Shown: positions 8,731 through 17,981, counted from the stretch's first letter. The stretch: 64,000 nt of DNA from an uncultured Bacilli bacterium (GCA_947632495.1 CANRPL010000001.1:1-64000); one strand, 5' to 3'. A program made the numbers and translations. The notes: generated by a model from the letters alone, not told the origin.

Positions 8731-8804
8731 TATTCACAAAAAAATTTAAAAAATTACACAAAAATTTCACAAAATTATATTAAGATTAACACGGTGATGC
8801 AAAT

Positions 8805-10382
8805 ATGTATATTATAAAAAATGCCTTTATTAGTATCTCCCGTAATAAAGGTCGTAATATTTTAATTGGAATAATTATTATGGTTATTGCTGCTTCGTGC
8901 GCTATTACGTTAGCGATTAGAAGTTCCGCTGATAAGATTGTTACATCATATGAAAAGAAATATCCGATTGAAGTAACAATCGGTATGAATAGAGCTAATT
9001 TGACGCAGTCTTTTAAAGACAATAATAGTAGTCAGGAAGACATGATAGAAGCATTCAATGAACTTGAGCCTTTAACTATTGAAGAAATTGAAAAGTATGG
9101 CGATAGTTCCTATATTGCTAAATATCATTATACTTATAGCGTCAGTCTAAATGGTAAAGATATTAAGGAAGCTACTGACAGCCTAGTTAAAGAGACAACA
9201 ACGACGAAGACAGAGACAGAGACAAAGACAGAAACTTATGAAACACCAGCTCCTTCAAGAGACGGTAACATGCCACCTTTTGATAGAGAAAATAGTGGAA
9301 GCACTTCGACAAAGAAGAGTACAACTCAAAGAAAAACGACGACGACACAGGTTGAAAACATTCGTAACGAAAGAGCAGCTAAAGGTGTCTTTACGGTTAT
9401 TGGATATAATTCTTATGAAGCTATGAGCGACTTCATCAATGGTAATTATACGATTACGGATGGTGAAGTTAGTGATGATTTTGACGCTAATAATTGTGTT
9501 ATTAGTGAGGAATTAGCAACTTTAAATGAATTAAAAGTAGGGGATATTATAACTTTAGTTAGCCCTGATGATGAAAAGATTACTTATGATTTAAATATTA
9601 CTGGTATCTATCAAGAAAATACCGATTCAGCTAGTGATATGCGTAATATGTTTTCTAATTCCGCTAATACCATTATTACCAATGTAACGACAGTTAAAGA
9701 TATCGTTAGTAAAGACGAAGATGCTAATCCTACAGTTACACCGACTTATATACTTAAAAATAAAGATGATGTTGGGGCTTTTGAAGTTGAAGTAACATCT
9801 AAAGGATTAAGTAACTATTATATGCTTAATAATAATTTAGAGGTTGTGGAAAACGCTACTAAATCCGTTTTAAGTGTTAAAAACTTTGCTACAACTTTCC
9901 TAATTATCACTTTAATTATCGGAGCGGTTGTTCTTCTTGTAATCAACATGATAAACATTCGTGAACGAAAATATGAAATAGGGGTTTTACGTACTATCGG
10001 TATGAAAAAGTCTCTAGTTGGTACACAGTTTACATTGGAATTATTAATTGTTTGTTTAACCTTTTTAGTACTAGGTGCCTTTATAGGAGGATTTACCAGT
10101 GTTCAAGTATCTAACAAGCTTCTTAATAATGAGATTAGTAATGCTAAAGAAGATATCGAAAATATTAGTAATAATTTTGGTGGCAAGATGCGTGACTTTA
10201 ATCGAAATGAAATTGGTGTTCAAGAATTAGAGACTATTGATAGTATTGATGCGGCTGTCGATATGAAAGTTTTAGCGCAATTATTAGGTATTGGTATTGG
10301 CCTTACTTTAGTTGGTAGTGCGGCTTCAATGATAGCTATTTCACGTTTCTCTCCACTTGATATATTAAAGGAGCGTAGTTAA
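8805..10382 (+). CDS. ABC transporter permease, MacB/FtsX type
   Basis: 525 residues. One N-terminal membrane helix (about 12-38), a large extracytoplasmic region, then three C-terminal helices (starting near 362, 405 and 490) with the FtsX-domain signature ERKYEIGVLRTIGMKKS near residue 387. This is the layout of MacB/LolC-type mechanotransmission permeases, which drive export or signalling without a transport channel. The extracytoplasmic part carries a low-complexity linker of Thr, Lys, Glu and Ser (residues about 130-185). The stop and the ATG of the ATPase gene overlap by one base (TAATG), so the two are coupled. Confidence 0.88.
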   Translation: MYIIKNAFISISRNKGRNILIGIIIMVIAASCAITLAIRSSADKIVTSYEKKYPIEVTIGMNRANLTQSFKDNNSSQEDMIEAFNELEPLTIEEIEKYGDSSYIAKYHYTYSVSLNGKDIKEATDSLVKETTTTKTETETKTETYETPAPSRDGNMPPFDRENSGSTSTKKSTTQRKTTTTQVENIRNERAAKGVFTVIGYNSYEAMSDFINGNYTITDGEVSDDFDANNCVISEELATLNELKVGDIITLVSPDDEKITYDLNITGIYQENTDSASDMRNMFSNSANTIITNVTTVKDIVSKDEDANPTVTPTYILKNKDDVGAFEVEVTSKGLSNYYMLNNNLEVVENATKSVLSVKNFATTFLIITLIIGAVVLLVINMINIRERKYEIGVLRTIGMKKSLVGTQFTLELLIVCLTFLVLGAFIGGFTSVQVSNKLLNNEISNAKEDIENISNNFGGKMRDFNRNEIGVQELETIDSIDAAVDMKVLAQLLGIGIGLTLVGSAASMIAISRFSPLDILKERS

Positions 10383-11056
10383 TGAAAAAAGAAATTGTAT
10401 TAAAAATTGATCATGTATCTTATCGTTATAAAGATGCCCCTAAAGATGTTTATGTCTTTAAGAATATGTCATATACTTTTGAGACTGGTAAAGTATATGT
10501 TATTAAAGGTAAGAGTGGTAGTGGTAAAACCACTTTACTTTCACTAATTAGTGGTTTAGAAAAAGGATATGAAGGTAAGATATATTTTAGGGATCGTGAC
10601 TTAAGTCGTATTAAACTTGATAAATATCGTAATAGTGATATTGGTATTGTCTTTCAAAGCTATAACCTATTAGTTCATTTAACTGCTAGTGAAAATATTC
10701 TATTATCGATGAATATAAATGGTATGAAAGAAAAGAATAAAAAGGAACGTGTCATTGAATTATTAGAAAGTGTTGGTTTAACTAAAGATCATGCTAATCG
10801 ACGAGTTTTAAAATTATCTGGTGGGGAACAGCAACGTGTCGCTATTGCTCGTAGTTTATCATATAATCCCGGCATCATTTTAGCTGATGAACCTACTGGT
10901 AATCTTGATCGTGAAACAGAAAATGATATTTTAAAAATATTTAAAGATTTAGCGCATAAAGATAATAAATGTGTCATTATTGTTACCCATTCAGATAATG
11001 TAGCTAAACAGGCTGATGAAGTTATCGAACTAACAAGTCAAAAGAAAAAGGATTAA
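10382..11056 (+). CDS. ABC transporter ATP-binding protein, MacB/LolD type
   Basis: 224 residues with every ABC ATPase motif in order: Walker A GKSGSGKTT (about 41), Q-loop VFQSYNLL, signature LSGGEQQR, Walker B IILADEPTGNLD and the switch histidine in VIIVTHSD. The D-E-PTGNLD form is typical of the MacB/LolD/FtsE group. It works with the permease encoded directly upstream. The stop codon is the last part of the 5' arm of a bidirectional terminator shared with the convergent LCP gene. Confidence 0.93.
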   Translation: MKKEIVLKIDHVSYRYKDAPKDVYVFKNMSYTFETGKVYVIKGKSGSGKTTLLSLISGLEKGYEGKIYFRDRDLSRIKLDKYRNSDIGIVFQSYNLLVHLTASENILLSMNINGMKEKNKKERVIELLESVGLTKDHANRRVLKLSGGEQQRVAIARSLSYNPGIILADEPTGNLDRETENDILKIFKDLAHKDNKCVIIVTHSDNVAKQADEVIELTSQKKKD

Positions 11057-11072
11057 TCATTAATCCTTTTTT
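11047..11072. terminator. Bidirectional terminator
   Basis: Perfect stem AAAGGATTAA (11047-11056), loop TCA, TTAATCCTTT (11060-11069), flanked by A and T runs so that it can serve both the ABC operon and the convergent LCP gene. Confidence 0.85.
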
Positions 11073-13090
11073 TAATTACTAGTATCTGCTTCTGGTACAT
11101 TGCTTGAATTATCATTTGCGTTACTGCTATTATTAGAATTGCTATTGTCATTACTATTTGAGTTATCATCTGTTGGTGTATCTGGTTCAGTAGGATCTTC
11201 TTCTGGAGTAGGTGTTGGTGTTTCTTGAAGTAGGGAAGTAACAACGGTAAGTGTTAATGTTCTTTGACTACCACTTAAATTATCTACATCTGTTCTTTCA
11301 TGGATGCTTTGTTTTACGATTAAACCAATTTTACTACCAGCCGTTTCTTTGACAACAATATTGATATTATTTTGACTAGCCCAACTTCTAGCATAGTCAA
11401 TTGTTAATTTATCACCGACAAAGTCAGGTACTAAATTAAGACTTTTAGCGCCCGTGGTATTACCGATAATATATTCCTCATATTTATTCTTTATTGAATA
11501 ATTAAATCTTTTAATAGGTGTAACTGGTAAGATATCCAAATTTTGTTTCATAGCTTTAATAACGGCATTTTTAGAACTATCATAGATTGGATAATTATAT
11601 AGAATCAATCCACTATAATATATCATTGCGTTATAACCATTTAATTTAAGTCTCTGCATATTGAATGCTTCATCGACACTGGCAGATTTCTTAAGCATAT
11701 TTTTACCAAGTTTATATAATTCAGATAAACTCTCTGTTGGATAATTAGTATAGACATTTGTACTTAAAGTATCAAGCAAATCCATAACAGTTGAATAACT
11801 GTCAATGTCTTTAAATTTCTTCATTAATCCTTTGATGATAGCTTGCTGATTTTGACCACGAACAAAGTCATTCCAATAATCAGCATGAGTTGTATATGAC
11901 GATCCACAATGTGAAACCATATATGAAGTAACCTTACGGTGACGAGCAAACGCTAAAGCTTGCTCACCATTAAGTGTCTGTTTACCAGCCTTTACATAGA
12001 CCGTATTTTTACCCCATTTACGTTGACTATTTTGTTCACAGAAAGCGTATGGAACATCGACTTCAACACCACCTAGTGCGTTAACTAATTTAACAACGGC
12101 AGTAAAGTTTACTTTAACGTAGTAATCAATTTTAATATCGAAGAAGTTTTGAAGTGAATTGATAATACAACTGTCCCCTCCTAAACCACCGGCATCGGTA
12201 ATTTTACGGCGACGATTACTATTACATGATAGAGGCATATAAGTATCACGTGGAACACTTAATATCGTAGCGTTTGTTGTATTAGGATTAAAGGTTACAA
12301 GAAGTAGGGCATCACCTTGTGAACGCAATTGTTTAACTGGCTTATTACTTGTGCTATCAATTCCCATAATCAAGACGGTAAATGGATCATTGATATTTTT
12401 AACTTTAGTAGGGCTTTCAATTTCCTGTTTCTTCTGATCCGTTTCAGTTAGAATAACTTTAGTTAATTCATCGACATTTTCAATACCACTATCTTCACCA
12501 TAGCGATCTTCATAGTTAGTTGGTAAGATAGCAAAAGCAATTTTTTTATTAACGACATCTTTTAATAGAGCAACTCCATTTTCATAACTGATGACATTGT
12601 TTTTATTTAACTTATTTTTACTAATTATTTGGTTTGCTAAAGTATATGCTTCATAGTCCTCTTCATCACTAGTAATCATTCCTATTTTATTATTACCAAT
12701 ATCAGCTACACTTTTAGCAGTTGAATCTTTATGGGTAATGATACTTGTAGAGAAGGTTTCAACATCAGCTTCACCAGTCATTTTGTCAATTTTATCATAG
12801 ATGTTATTAATGGTATGTCCTGCGAATAATATGCCACTCGAATATACCAAAATAACGACAGATACAATGACAAAGCCTCTAGCGAGTATCTTCCTTTTAA
12901 ATTTCGCTAATAACGCTAATAATAGTAGCATTATATCGATAATCGTGATACAGCCAACGACTCTTATTACCGTTTCAATTCCTTTATATAAAATAACAGC
13001 AAAGATTAAGTAACAGGTACTAAATAGTAAATAGATAGTTAAAAACGTTTGAATTAATTTTTTCCAATTCTTCTTAAAAAACTTTTTCAT
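11072..13090 (-). CDS. LytR-CpsA-Psr (LCP) family cell-wall glycopolymer ligase
   Basis: 672 residues. Three membrane helices in the first 90 residues, then an extracellular part. Residues about 105-225 look like the periplasmic-binding-like domain seen in some LCP proteins (NNKIGMITSDEEDYEAY). The LCP catalytic domain starts near 240 (TVLIMGIDS) with the conserved LSVPRDTYMPL, ITDAGGLGG and ARHRK motifs; such enzymes attach teichoic-acid-like or capsular polymers from lipid carriers to peptidoglycan. A PASTA-like module follows (VPDFVGDKLTIDYARSWA) and a disordered tail of Pro, Thr, Asn and Ser. Start: ATG at 13090 after AGAGGTGG; the GTG three codons upstream overlaps that RBS. Confidence 0.9.
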   Translation of the reverse strand: MKKFFKKNWKKLIQTFLTIYLLFSTCYLIFAVILYKGIETVIRVVGCITIIDIMLLLLALLAKFKRKILARGFVIVSVVILVYSSGILFAGHTINNIYDKIDKMTGEADVETFSTSIITHKDSTAKSVADIGNNKIGMITSDEEDYEAYTLANQIISKNKLNKNNVISYENGVALLKDVVNKKIAFAILPTNYEDRYGEDSGIENVDELTKVILTETDQKKQEIESPTKVKNINDPFTVLIMGIDSTSNKPVKQLRSQGDALLLVTFNPNTTNATILSVPRDTYMPLSCNSNRRRKITDAGGLGGDSCIINSLQNFFDIKIDYYVKVNFTAVVKLVNALGGVEVDVPYAFCEQNSQRKWGKNTVYVKAGKQTLNGEQALAFARHRKVTSYMVSHCGSSYTTHADYWNDFVRGQNQQAIIKGLMKKFKDIDSYSTVMDLLDTLSTNVYTNYPTESLSELYKLGKNMLKKSASVDEAFNMQRLKLNGYNAMIYYSGLILYNYPIYDSSKNAVIKAMKQNLDILPVTPIKRFNYSIKNKYEEYIIGNTTGAKSLNLVPDFVGDKLTIDYARSWASQNNINIVVKETAGSKIGLIVKQSIHERTDVDNLSGSQRTLTLTVVTSLLQETPTPTPEEDPTEPDTPTDDNSNSNDNSNSNNSSNANDNSSNVPEADTSN

Positions 13091-13206
13091 ATGTTCCACC
13101 TCTTACTCTAAACATTATACTCAAAAAAATAATTTCATACAAGTTTAGTTTCTATCATTCTTCATAATATAGTTATATCATACTTTCTTAAAAATATCTA
13201 TGCCAT

Positions 13207-13250
13207 TAAAAAAAAGTTATGCTAAATCATTTTTTAACATAACTTTTTTG
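13207..13250 (-). terminator. Terminator overlapping the stop codon (minus strand)
   Basis: AAAAGTTATG (13212-13221) pairs with CATAACTTTT (13238-13247); read on the minus strand the hairpin is followed by a T run. The TGA of the upstream minus-strand gene (13227-13229) lies in the loop. Confidence 0.7.
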
Positions 13251-14972
13251 ATAGACAACTTTAGCAGTTGGTATAAGTTCATCATCAATCAATATTGGTA
13301 TTAGAGTGACATTAGCGATATCACTTAAGTCTGATGCTAAATTGACGCGGACATGATAAGCTTTATTAACTGTATCAGGTGAACTTAATGATGGTATACA
13401 CACAAAACCATCACTTAAGTTAATCATATCCTGATCGGTTGAGCTGACAATATCTAGATAATTATTATCACTATTATGTTTTTCTTGTTGAAGACCTAGA
13501 TAACCAGTTATACTGGCTAAACCAGGATTTATTAGAGTATGATGCACGGTTAACTTTCTAATAGTTCGTGTATTAAAGGATATTGTAGCGTGATTATAAC
13601 CTAGATTAATAAAGTCGATGCGTTTATGGCAAAGAGCTTCATTTATATCGACACCACTTTGGATTAAGTTGACATCATTATGGCCTCCGAGAAAAAGATT
13701 GACGATGTTATCTTGATGTGGAAAATCTTGCGCTACTTGTTCAACATATTTTAATAGACGAAAGACTGTTCTAGGTTGACATATTTCGGTATTATGGAAG
13801 CAAAAGATATTACCCATTAATAATAGATAGTTAATTTGATTTTCTAGGCAATAAGCTTGAATTTTTTTAACGATATCTAAATAATTACTATCTTTTCTAA
13901 TATTTAAATCAGCTAAAACAACAAAATCGACATATTTATCACTAGCCATAAAAAAGTCTCTAGTAGGGGGAATACTTTGATCGATTCCATACACCGGCTC
14001 ATTATTTCTAAATCCCTTAATTTTAATATTAACTTTCTTCTTTAAGAAGACCATCATATTATTTAATTCATCCCATGATAAAGCTAGATCATTATTCCTC
14101 AAAGCGGCCATTAAATCAGTAATACTTAAATTATCATTTAAAAATTTGCGTAAAATAAAATTACTACAAGTTATTCTCTTATCATTTTCTTTTTCTTTTT
14201 GTTCAATTTTTCTTTTAAGCTCTTGTAGTTCAGCCTCAATTTCTTTAAGGCGATTGCCCTTAAGTGTCAATTGTCTTCTCGTTTCATTAAATGATTCTCT
14301 TGTAAGATTATGACGTTGCTTCTCATCTTCTAAAGCTTTTTGACTTTTTTCTTGTTCTTCTAATCTTTTCTTCTCAATATCATCACATTGCTGCGTTAAA
14401 GCACTAATCTTTTTATTTAATTCATCAATCTCATGATGTAAGGCTTCAATCTCTTTTTTACATTCGTTCCAATCATGCGTCCTCTCACGAAAACGCTTTT
14501 TGACTTTTTCTAATTGCGCTAAAGCTTTAGCCAGATCATCATCTACATCCTTTTGCTCATCTACTATAGTATCTTCTTCTATGATGTTTTTTCCATATTT
14601 CTTTAAAACAATACGATAGTCATCCATATATTCAGTCATTAATCCTTCAACGATATCACCATGTTCACTGACAAAATCTTCATAGGCTTGTAATGCTTCC
14701 TGCATCTTTTCATATACTTTATTATCAGGATTTTCAAAATCTAACTCTTCGTTACAAAAACACATGATGTGATAGACTAGACGCGTCATAATTTTGGGTG
14801 TAAATTGTGTTTTACAACGATTGATAAATTCACTTAATAAAAATGATAAGACATCAATACTATTATATGTACATTTCTTACTATTACCAAAAAAATCGGT
14901 ATAATAAACATCTTGTGTCGGTTTAAATAATAAGCCACAAATAGCTTTTTTATCTTTTGGTGTCAACGCCAT
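13227..14972 (-). CDS. Coiled-coil protein with a degenerate calcineurin-like phosphoesterase domain
   Basis: 581 residues from the ATG preceded by GGAAGTGAG. The N-terminal 140 residues are helical and unrecognised. Residues about 145-270 are strongly coiled-coil (Lys, Glu, Gln rich). The C-terminal 240 residues follow the metallophosphoesterase strand order but with altered metal ligands: VVLADLN where SDLH is usual, LLLMGNIF where GD is usual, LFLGGHND in place of GNHD, and LGYNH and HHTL further on. Likely a pseudoenzyme or a highly divergent member. Its promoter is TTGACA (15018-15023, minus strand), 17 bp, TAAAAT, with a palindrome over the -35 box. No membrane segment. Confidence 0.75.
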   Translation of the reverse strand: MALTPKDKKAICGLLFKPTQDVYYTDFFGNSKKCTYNSIDVLSFLLSEFINRCKTQFTPKIMTRLVYHIMCFCNEELDFENPDNKVYEKMQEALQAYEDFVSEHGDIVEGLMTEYMDDYRIVLKKYGKNIIEEDTIVDEQKDVDDDLAKALAQLEKVKKRFRERTHDWNECKKEIEALHHEIDELNKKISALTQQCDDIEKKRLEEQEKSQKALEDEKQRHNLTRESFNETRRQLTLKGNRLKEIEAELQELKRKIEQKEKENDKRITCSNFILRKFLNDNLSITDLMAALRNNDLALSWDELNNMMVFLKKKVNIKIKGFRNNEPVYGIDQSIPPTRDFFMASDKYVDFVVLADLNIRKDSNYLDIVKKIQAYCLENQINYLLLMGNIFCFHNTEICQPRTVFRLLKYVEQVAQDFPHQDNIVNLFLGGHNDVNLIQSGVDINEALCHKRIDFINLGYNHATISFNTRTIRKLTVHHTLINPGLASITGYLGLQQEKHNSDNNYLDIVSSTDQDMINLSDGFVCIPSLSSPDTVNKAYHVRVNLASDLSDIANVTLIPILIDDELIPTAKVVYQKSYVKK

Positions 14973-14994
14973 AATCTCACTTCCAATGTTATCT

Positions 14995-15023
14995 ATTTTA
15001 TTATTTAAAAAAATGATTGTCAA
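14995..15023 (-). promoter_or_regulatory. Promoter of the coiled-coil phosphoesterase-like gene
   Basis: On the minus strand, TTGACA (15023-15018), exactly 17 bp, then TAAAAT (15000-14995), 22 nt before the start codon. The -35 box is part of the palindrome at 15012-15028. Confidence 0.65.
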
Positions 15024-15028
15024 TCATT
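15012..15028. promoter_or_regulatory. Palindromic operator candidate in a divergent promoter region
   Basis: AATGATTGTCAATCATT, a perfect 8-1-8 inverted repeat, covers the -35 box of the leftward gene and lies about 31 bp before the -10 box (15059-15064) of the rightward gene. Size and symmetry suit a dimeric repressor of Fur/PerR-like or similar type; the regulator is not identified. Confidence 0.5.
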
Positions 15029-15083
15029 AAATATGTTTTTTTATCGATTGAAATATGGTATAATCAAAGTAGGATGGTGTAAG

Positions 15084-15776
15084 ATGAAAGAAGAGTTTTT
15101 AAATGAGGCAAGATATCAAAAAAATGAAAAAAATTTAACAAGAGTAGCGATAATTCTATTAGTTGTAGGACTTGTTGGAGGTTTAGCTTTAATTGTCACT
15201 GGTGGAATTATAGCCGTTTCGGGTGGTAAAAAATCAGAATATAGTAAAGAGATTAAAAGTGAAAAGAAAAAATTAGAAGAACGTTATCAAGAATTAGTCG
15301 ATAAAGGTGTTACTTATGATTTTTTTACGGAATATACCGATGGTGAAAAATATGAATTAAAAATTATTCATGAAGTATTAGATCCTAGTGTAAATAGTTG
15401 TGTGTTTACCGAATATAAGAATAGTGAATATACTTCCAATTATTGCGATTTAATAAATAAACAAAATATGAAATACAATACGGGTATGGCTAAGTCTTTT
15501 CTAGGTGGAACTGTTCTAACACTTATAGGAATTGCCCTTATTACAACTTTACCAATGATTGGCGGTATCTTATTACTAATTGCTAAAAGAAGACACATTA
15601 CAGCCTTTACTACTCAACAGGTACTTCCTGTCGCCCAAGAAGGCATTGTTAAGATGGCACCAACTGCTGGTGTTGTTGCCCGCGAGATTTCTAAAGGTAT
15701 TGTTGAAGGTAAAAATGAAGCAGATGACCCACAAGATACTCAAGAAGGTTCGCAAGAAGACAAAAAAGACATTTAA
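15084..15776 (+). CDS. Two-helix membrane protein, unknown function
   Basis: 230 residues, start at the ATG after AGGATGGTG. Membrane helices at about residues 20-45 and 140-170 enclose an extracytoplasmic loop of about 95 residues with two cysteines (NSCVFTEY and NYCDLI) that could form a disulfide. The C-terminal tail is cytoplasmic and acidic. An extended -10 (TGGTATAAT, ending 15064) lies 19 nt before the start. No recognised family. Confidence 0.75.
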   Translation: MKEEFLNEARYQKNEKNLTRVAIILLVVGLVGGLALIVTGGIIAVSGGKKSEYSKEIKSEKKKLEERYQELVDKGVTYDFFTEYTDGEKYELKIIHEVLDPSVNSCVFTEYKNSEYTSNYCDLINKQNMKYNTGMAKSFLGGTVLTLIGIALITTLPMIGGILLLIAKRRHITAFTTQQVLPVAQEGIVKMAPTAGVVAREISKGIVEGKNEADDPQDTQEGSQEDKKDI

Positions 15777-15790
15777 AGATGTCTTTTTTA
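15762..15790. terminator. Terminator overlapping a stop codon, probably bidirectional
   Basis: AAAAAAGACAT (15762-15772) pairs with ATGTCTTTTTT (15779-15789). The TAA of the + gene (15774-15776) is in the loop and the TTA stop of the convergent XRE gene begins at 15788. Confidence 0.8.
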
Positions 15791-16222
15791 TTTATCTTTT
15801 CCTAGTAACCAATTTAATGATTTATTAGTTATTTTAGCAATCTCGATAATAAAAAGGGTAGGTATATTAGTCTTACCGGCCTCATAAGCACTTATTACTG
15901 AATGCGTTGTATTTAATTTAGTAGCTAATTTCTCTTGGGTTAGATTGCTTTCTTTACGTGCTAATTTAATCCTTTTTCCTAAAGTTTGTCTATCAATTTC
16001 GTTTTTTAAAAATGAAACTTTTTTCTCATTAGATAAGTTAGCTAAATAATCAATATTAATATCAAAAAGATTAGCCATTTTATTTAAATAAGATAAGGGA
16101 ATGATATTTTTACCAATTTCCCATAGCGAATAGGCACTTCTTTGACATCCTAGATAATCAGCCATGGCTTTTTGTGTCAACTCTAATTCTTCTCTTAATC
16201 TTTTAATTCTTTCAGTGTCCAT
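15788..16222 (-). CDS. XRE-family regulator with two HTH domains
   Basis: 144 residues made of two tandem Cro/C1-type helix-turn-helix domains: residues about 3-62 (LREELELTQKAMADYLGCQ, with SAYSLWEIGKNIIP) and about 78-140 (ARKESNLTQEKLATKLNTT, with SVISAYEAGKTNIP). They are separated by a 15-residue linker. Start at the ATG after AGGTGAT rather than the GTG four codons upstream. With two DNA-binding domains on one chain it could bind as a pseudo-dimer or bridge two half-sites. Target unknown; it is divergent from the lipoprotein gene at 16330. Confidence 0.85.
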   Translation of the reverse strand: MDTERIKRLREELELTQKAMADYLGCQRSAYSLWEIGKNIIPLSYLNKMANLFDINIDYLANLSNEKKVSFLKNEIDRQTLGKRIKLARKESNLTQEKLATKLNTTHSVISAYEAGKTNIPTLFIIEIAKITNKSLNWLLGKDK

Positions 16223-16329
16223 AATACTTATCACCTGAAAAAATTATTTCATCTATGCTATCAAATTCGACAAATTGCTATTCAATACGATAAAAATATG
16301 CTATAATGATGAAGAAAGGAGAGTTGTAG

Positions 16330-17325
16330 ATGAAAAAGTTTTTAAATGCCTTATTAGGCTTTGTTATGATTTTTGTTTTAGTTGGTTGTGGAAGTAAGAA
16401 AGTTAATTGGGAAGAAATTGAATTAGGAGATAAAATGCCTAAACCACCAGTTTTAACGGGAGAAATTTCAACCAATAGAAAAGACTTGGCAATTGTTGAT
16501 ATTGAAAAGATTTCTGAAAAGCAATATAAAGATTATGTTCAAACTTGTATTGATGCTGGTTACGACCGCGATCTTGAATATGAAGATTGGGATACAGTTT
16601 ATGGTGCTTTTAATGAAGAAGGCTATTCTATTCGCATTTCTTATTGGGATAAAAAAATGAGTATTACATTAGAAAAGCCTTTAACTGATAGCATGAAAGA
16701 AATTGAGTGGCCAACAAGCGGATTAGGAGCTATGTTACCTAAACCAAAATCTACTTTAGGTGAAATATCATCTAATTCTAGTGATAGCTTTAGTGTCACT
16801 ATTGGAAAGATGCCAATTGATGATTATAACGAATATGTAAAAAGCTGTGAAGGATTAGGATATACCATCGATTTTGATAAAGATGATAATAGCTATTCAG
16901 CTAAAAATAAGGATGGCTATGAATTAGATTTACAATATTTAGGTGCGGATGTAATTGAAATATCTTTAGATGCTCCTGAAAAATCATCATCAGGCTCAAC
17001 TTCTAGTACACCATCATCAAATACTAGTTCAAATTCTAATACTTCATCAAGCTCAAGTTCTGGTATTCGTTCAGACTTTAAGAAAGCAATGGACAGTTAT
17101 GAAAAGTTTATGAATGATTATGTTGCTTTCATGAAAAAGTATAAACAATCTAATGGTTCTGATTTAAGTTTATTAAATGACTATGCTGATTATATGAAGA
17201 AATATTCTGAAATGATGGAAACATTCGATGCATGGGAATCAAAAGAATTAAATGATGCCGAAACTAAATACTATATTGAAGTTCAAACAAGAGTAAATAA
17301 GAAGTTACTTGAAGTAGCTAATTAA
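16330..17325 (+). CDS. Lipoprotein with a duplicated domain
   Basis: 331 residues. Signal peptide with lipobox LVGC (Cys at about residue 20). Two homologous modules of about 90 residues follow, each opening with a Trp-containing stretch and MPKP or LPKP, then GEIS(T/S)N, a (K/D)YVxxCxxxGY helix and ending in a strand pair. A Ser/Thr/Asn linker (about 220-245) leads to a helical C-terminal module (SDFKKAMDSYEKFMNDYVAF). The C-terminal part resembles the family I know as DUF6591, tentatively. Surface-anchored in the membrane; function unknown. Extended -10 (TGCTATAAT) at 16299-16307 and RBS AAAGGAG. Confidence 0.82.
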   Translation: MKKFLNALLGFVMIFVLVGCGSKKVNWEEIELGDKMPKPPVLTGEISTNRKDLAIVDIEKISEKQYKDYVQTCIDAGYDRDLEYEDWDTVYGAFNEEGYSIRISYWDKKMSITLEKPLTDSMKEIEWPTSGLGAMLPKPKSTLGEISSNSSDSFSVTIGKMPIDDYNEYVKSCEGLGYTIDFDKDDNSYSAKNKDGYELDLQYLGADVIEISLDAPEKSSSGSTSSTPSSNTSSNSNTSSSSSSGIRSDFKKAMDSYEKFMNDYVAFMKKYKQSNGSDLSLLNDYADYMKKYSEMMETFDAWESKELNDAETKYYIEVQTRVNKKLLEVAN

Positions 17326-17326
17326 T

Positions 17327-17362
17327 ATAAAAAACATCCAGTTGCGACTGGATGCTTTTTAT
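17327..17362 (+). terminator. Terminator of the lipoprotein gene
   Basis: CATCCAGT, loop TGCG, ACTGGATG, with flanking A and T runs, starting directly after the TAA at 17323-17325. Confidence 0.8.
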
Positions 17363-17469
17363 ATGTGCTTGACATATTTTAATATGTATACTTTATATTT
17401 TTATAAAAAAATTGTTTTAAATATAATTTTTATATGTTAAAATGTGCGTAGAAAGTAGGGTTAGTATAT

Positions 17470-17970
17470 ATGAAAAAATTTTTAGTATGTCTATTTAGTT
17501 TAATGGTATTTATTATCTTAACAGGGTGTGAAAACAATCCGAGTAGCGAAAAAGATATAAAGAAGCTTTTTGCAGCATTGAAACAAGAAAATATAATTTC
17601 TGATAGTATGGAACAAATTGATGTTCAATCTTATACTTATTATCCTTTAGAATGGTGTGTGACAGATCACTATTATATATATAAAGATAATGATTCAAAA
17701 ATGATTGCCGTCACATATAAAAAGAATCGTTATTCAGAAGATGCTAAATATAATCATGTAGTAACCGTCTATTATGATGTAACTATTAATAATGATGTTA
17801 ATACTATTTCAGCTGACGACGCATCTTGCGATGAAACTTATTATACATATCAAAATGGTGAATATACTGATAAGAATCGTTATGAACTTGGATCTGAAAA
17901 GGTATATCATGCCGTAGAAAAGTCATCATTTTTAAAAGGTAAATATTATTCGTTAGAATTAGCTAGTTAA
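17470..17970 (+). CDS. Small lipoprotein, unknown function
   Basis: 166 residues. Signal peptide with lipobox LTGC (Cys at residue 20). The mature part of about 147 residues is rich in Tyr and Asp and probably beta-sheet; it contains a TYYPLEWCVTDHYYIY segment. No recognised family. The 144 bp upstream holds the preceding terminator and AT-rich sequence with a TATGTTAAAAT -10 candidate near 17432. Confidence 0.75.
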   Translation: MKKFLVCLFSLMVFIILTGCENNPSSEKDIKKLFAALKQENIISDSMEQIDVQSYTYYPLEWCVTDHYYIYKDNDSKMIAVTYKKNRYSEDAKYNHVVTVYYDVTINNDVNTISADDASCDETYYTYQNGEYTDKNRYELGSEKVYHAVEKSSFLKGKYYSLELAS

Positions 17971-17981
17971 TTAATCACTAA

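Noticed and set aside
9238..9426. Open frame inside the permease gene
   Set aside because: It arises from the low-complexity Thr/Lys/Glu linker in another frame and has no promoter or RBS.
15580..15828. Alternative frame at the end of the two-helix membrane protein gene
   Set aside because: Overlaps a gene with good start signals, runs through the terminator, and its composition is dominated by Leu and Lys from frame-shifted codons.
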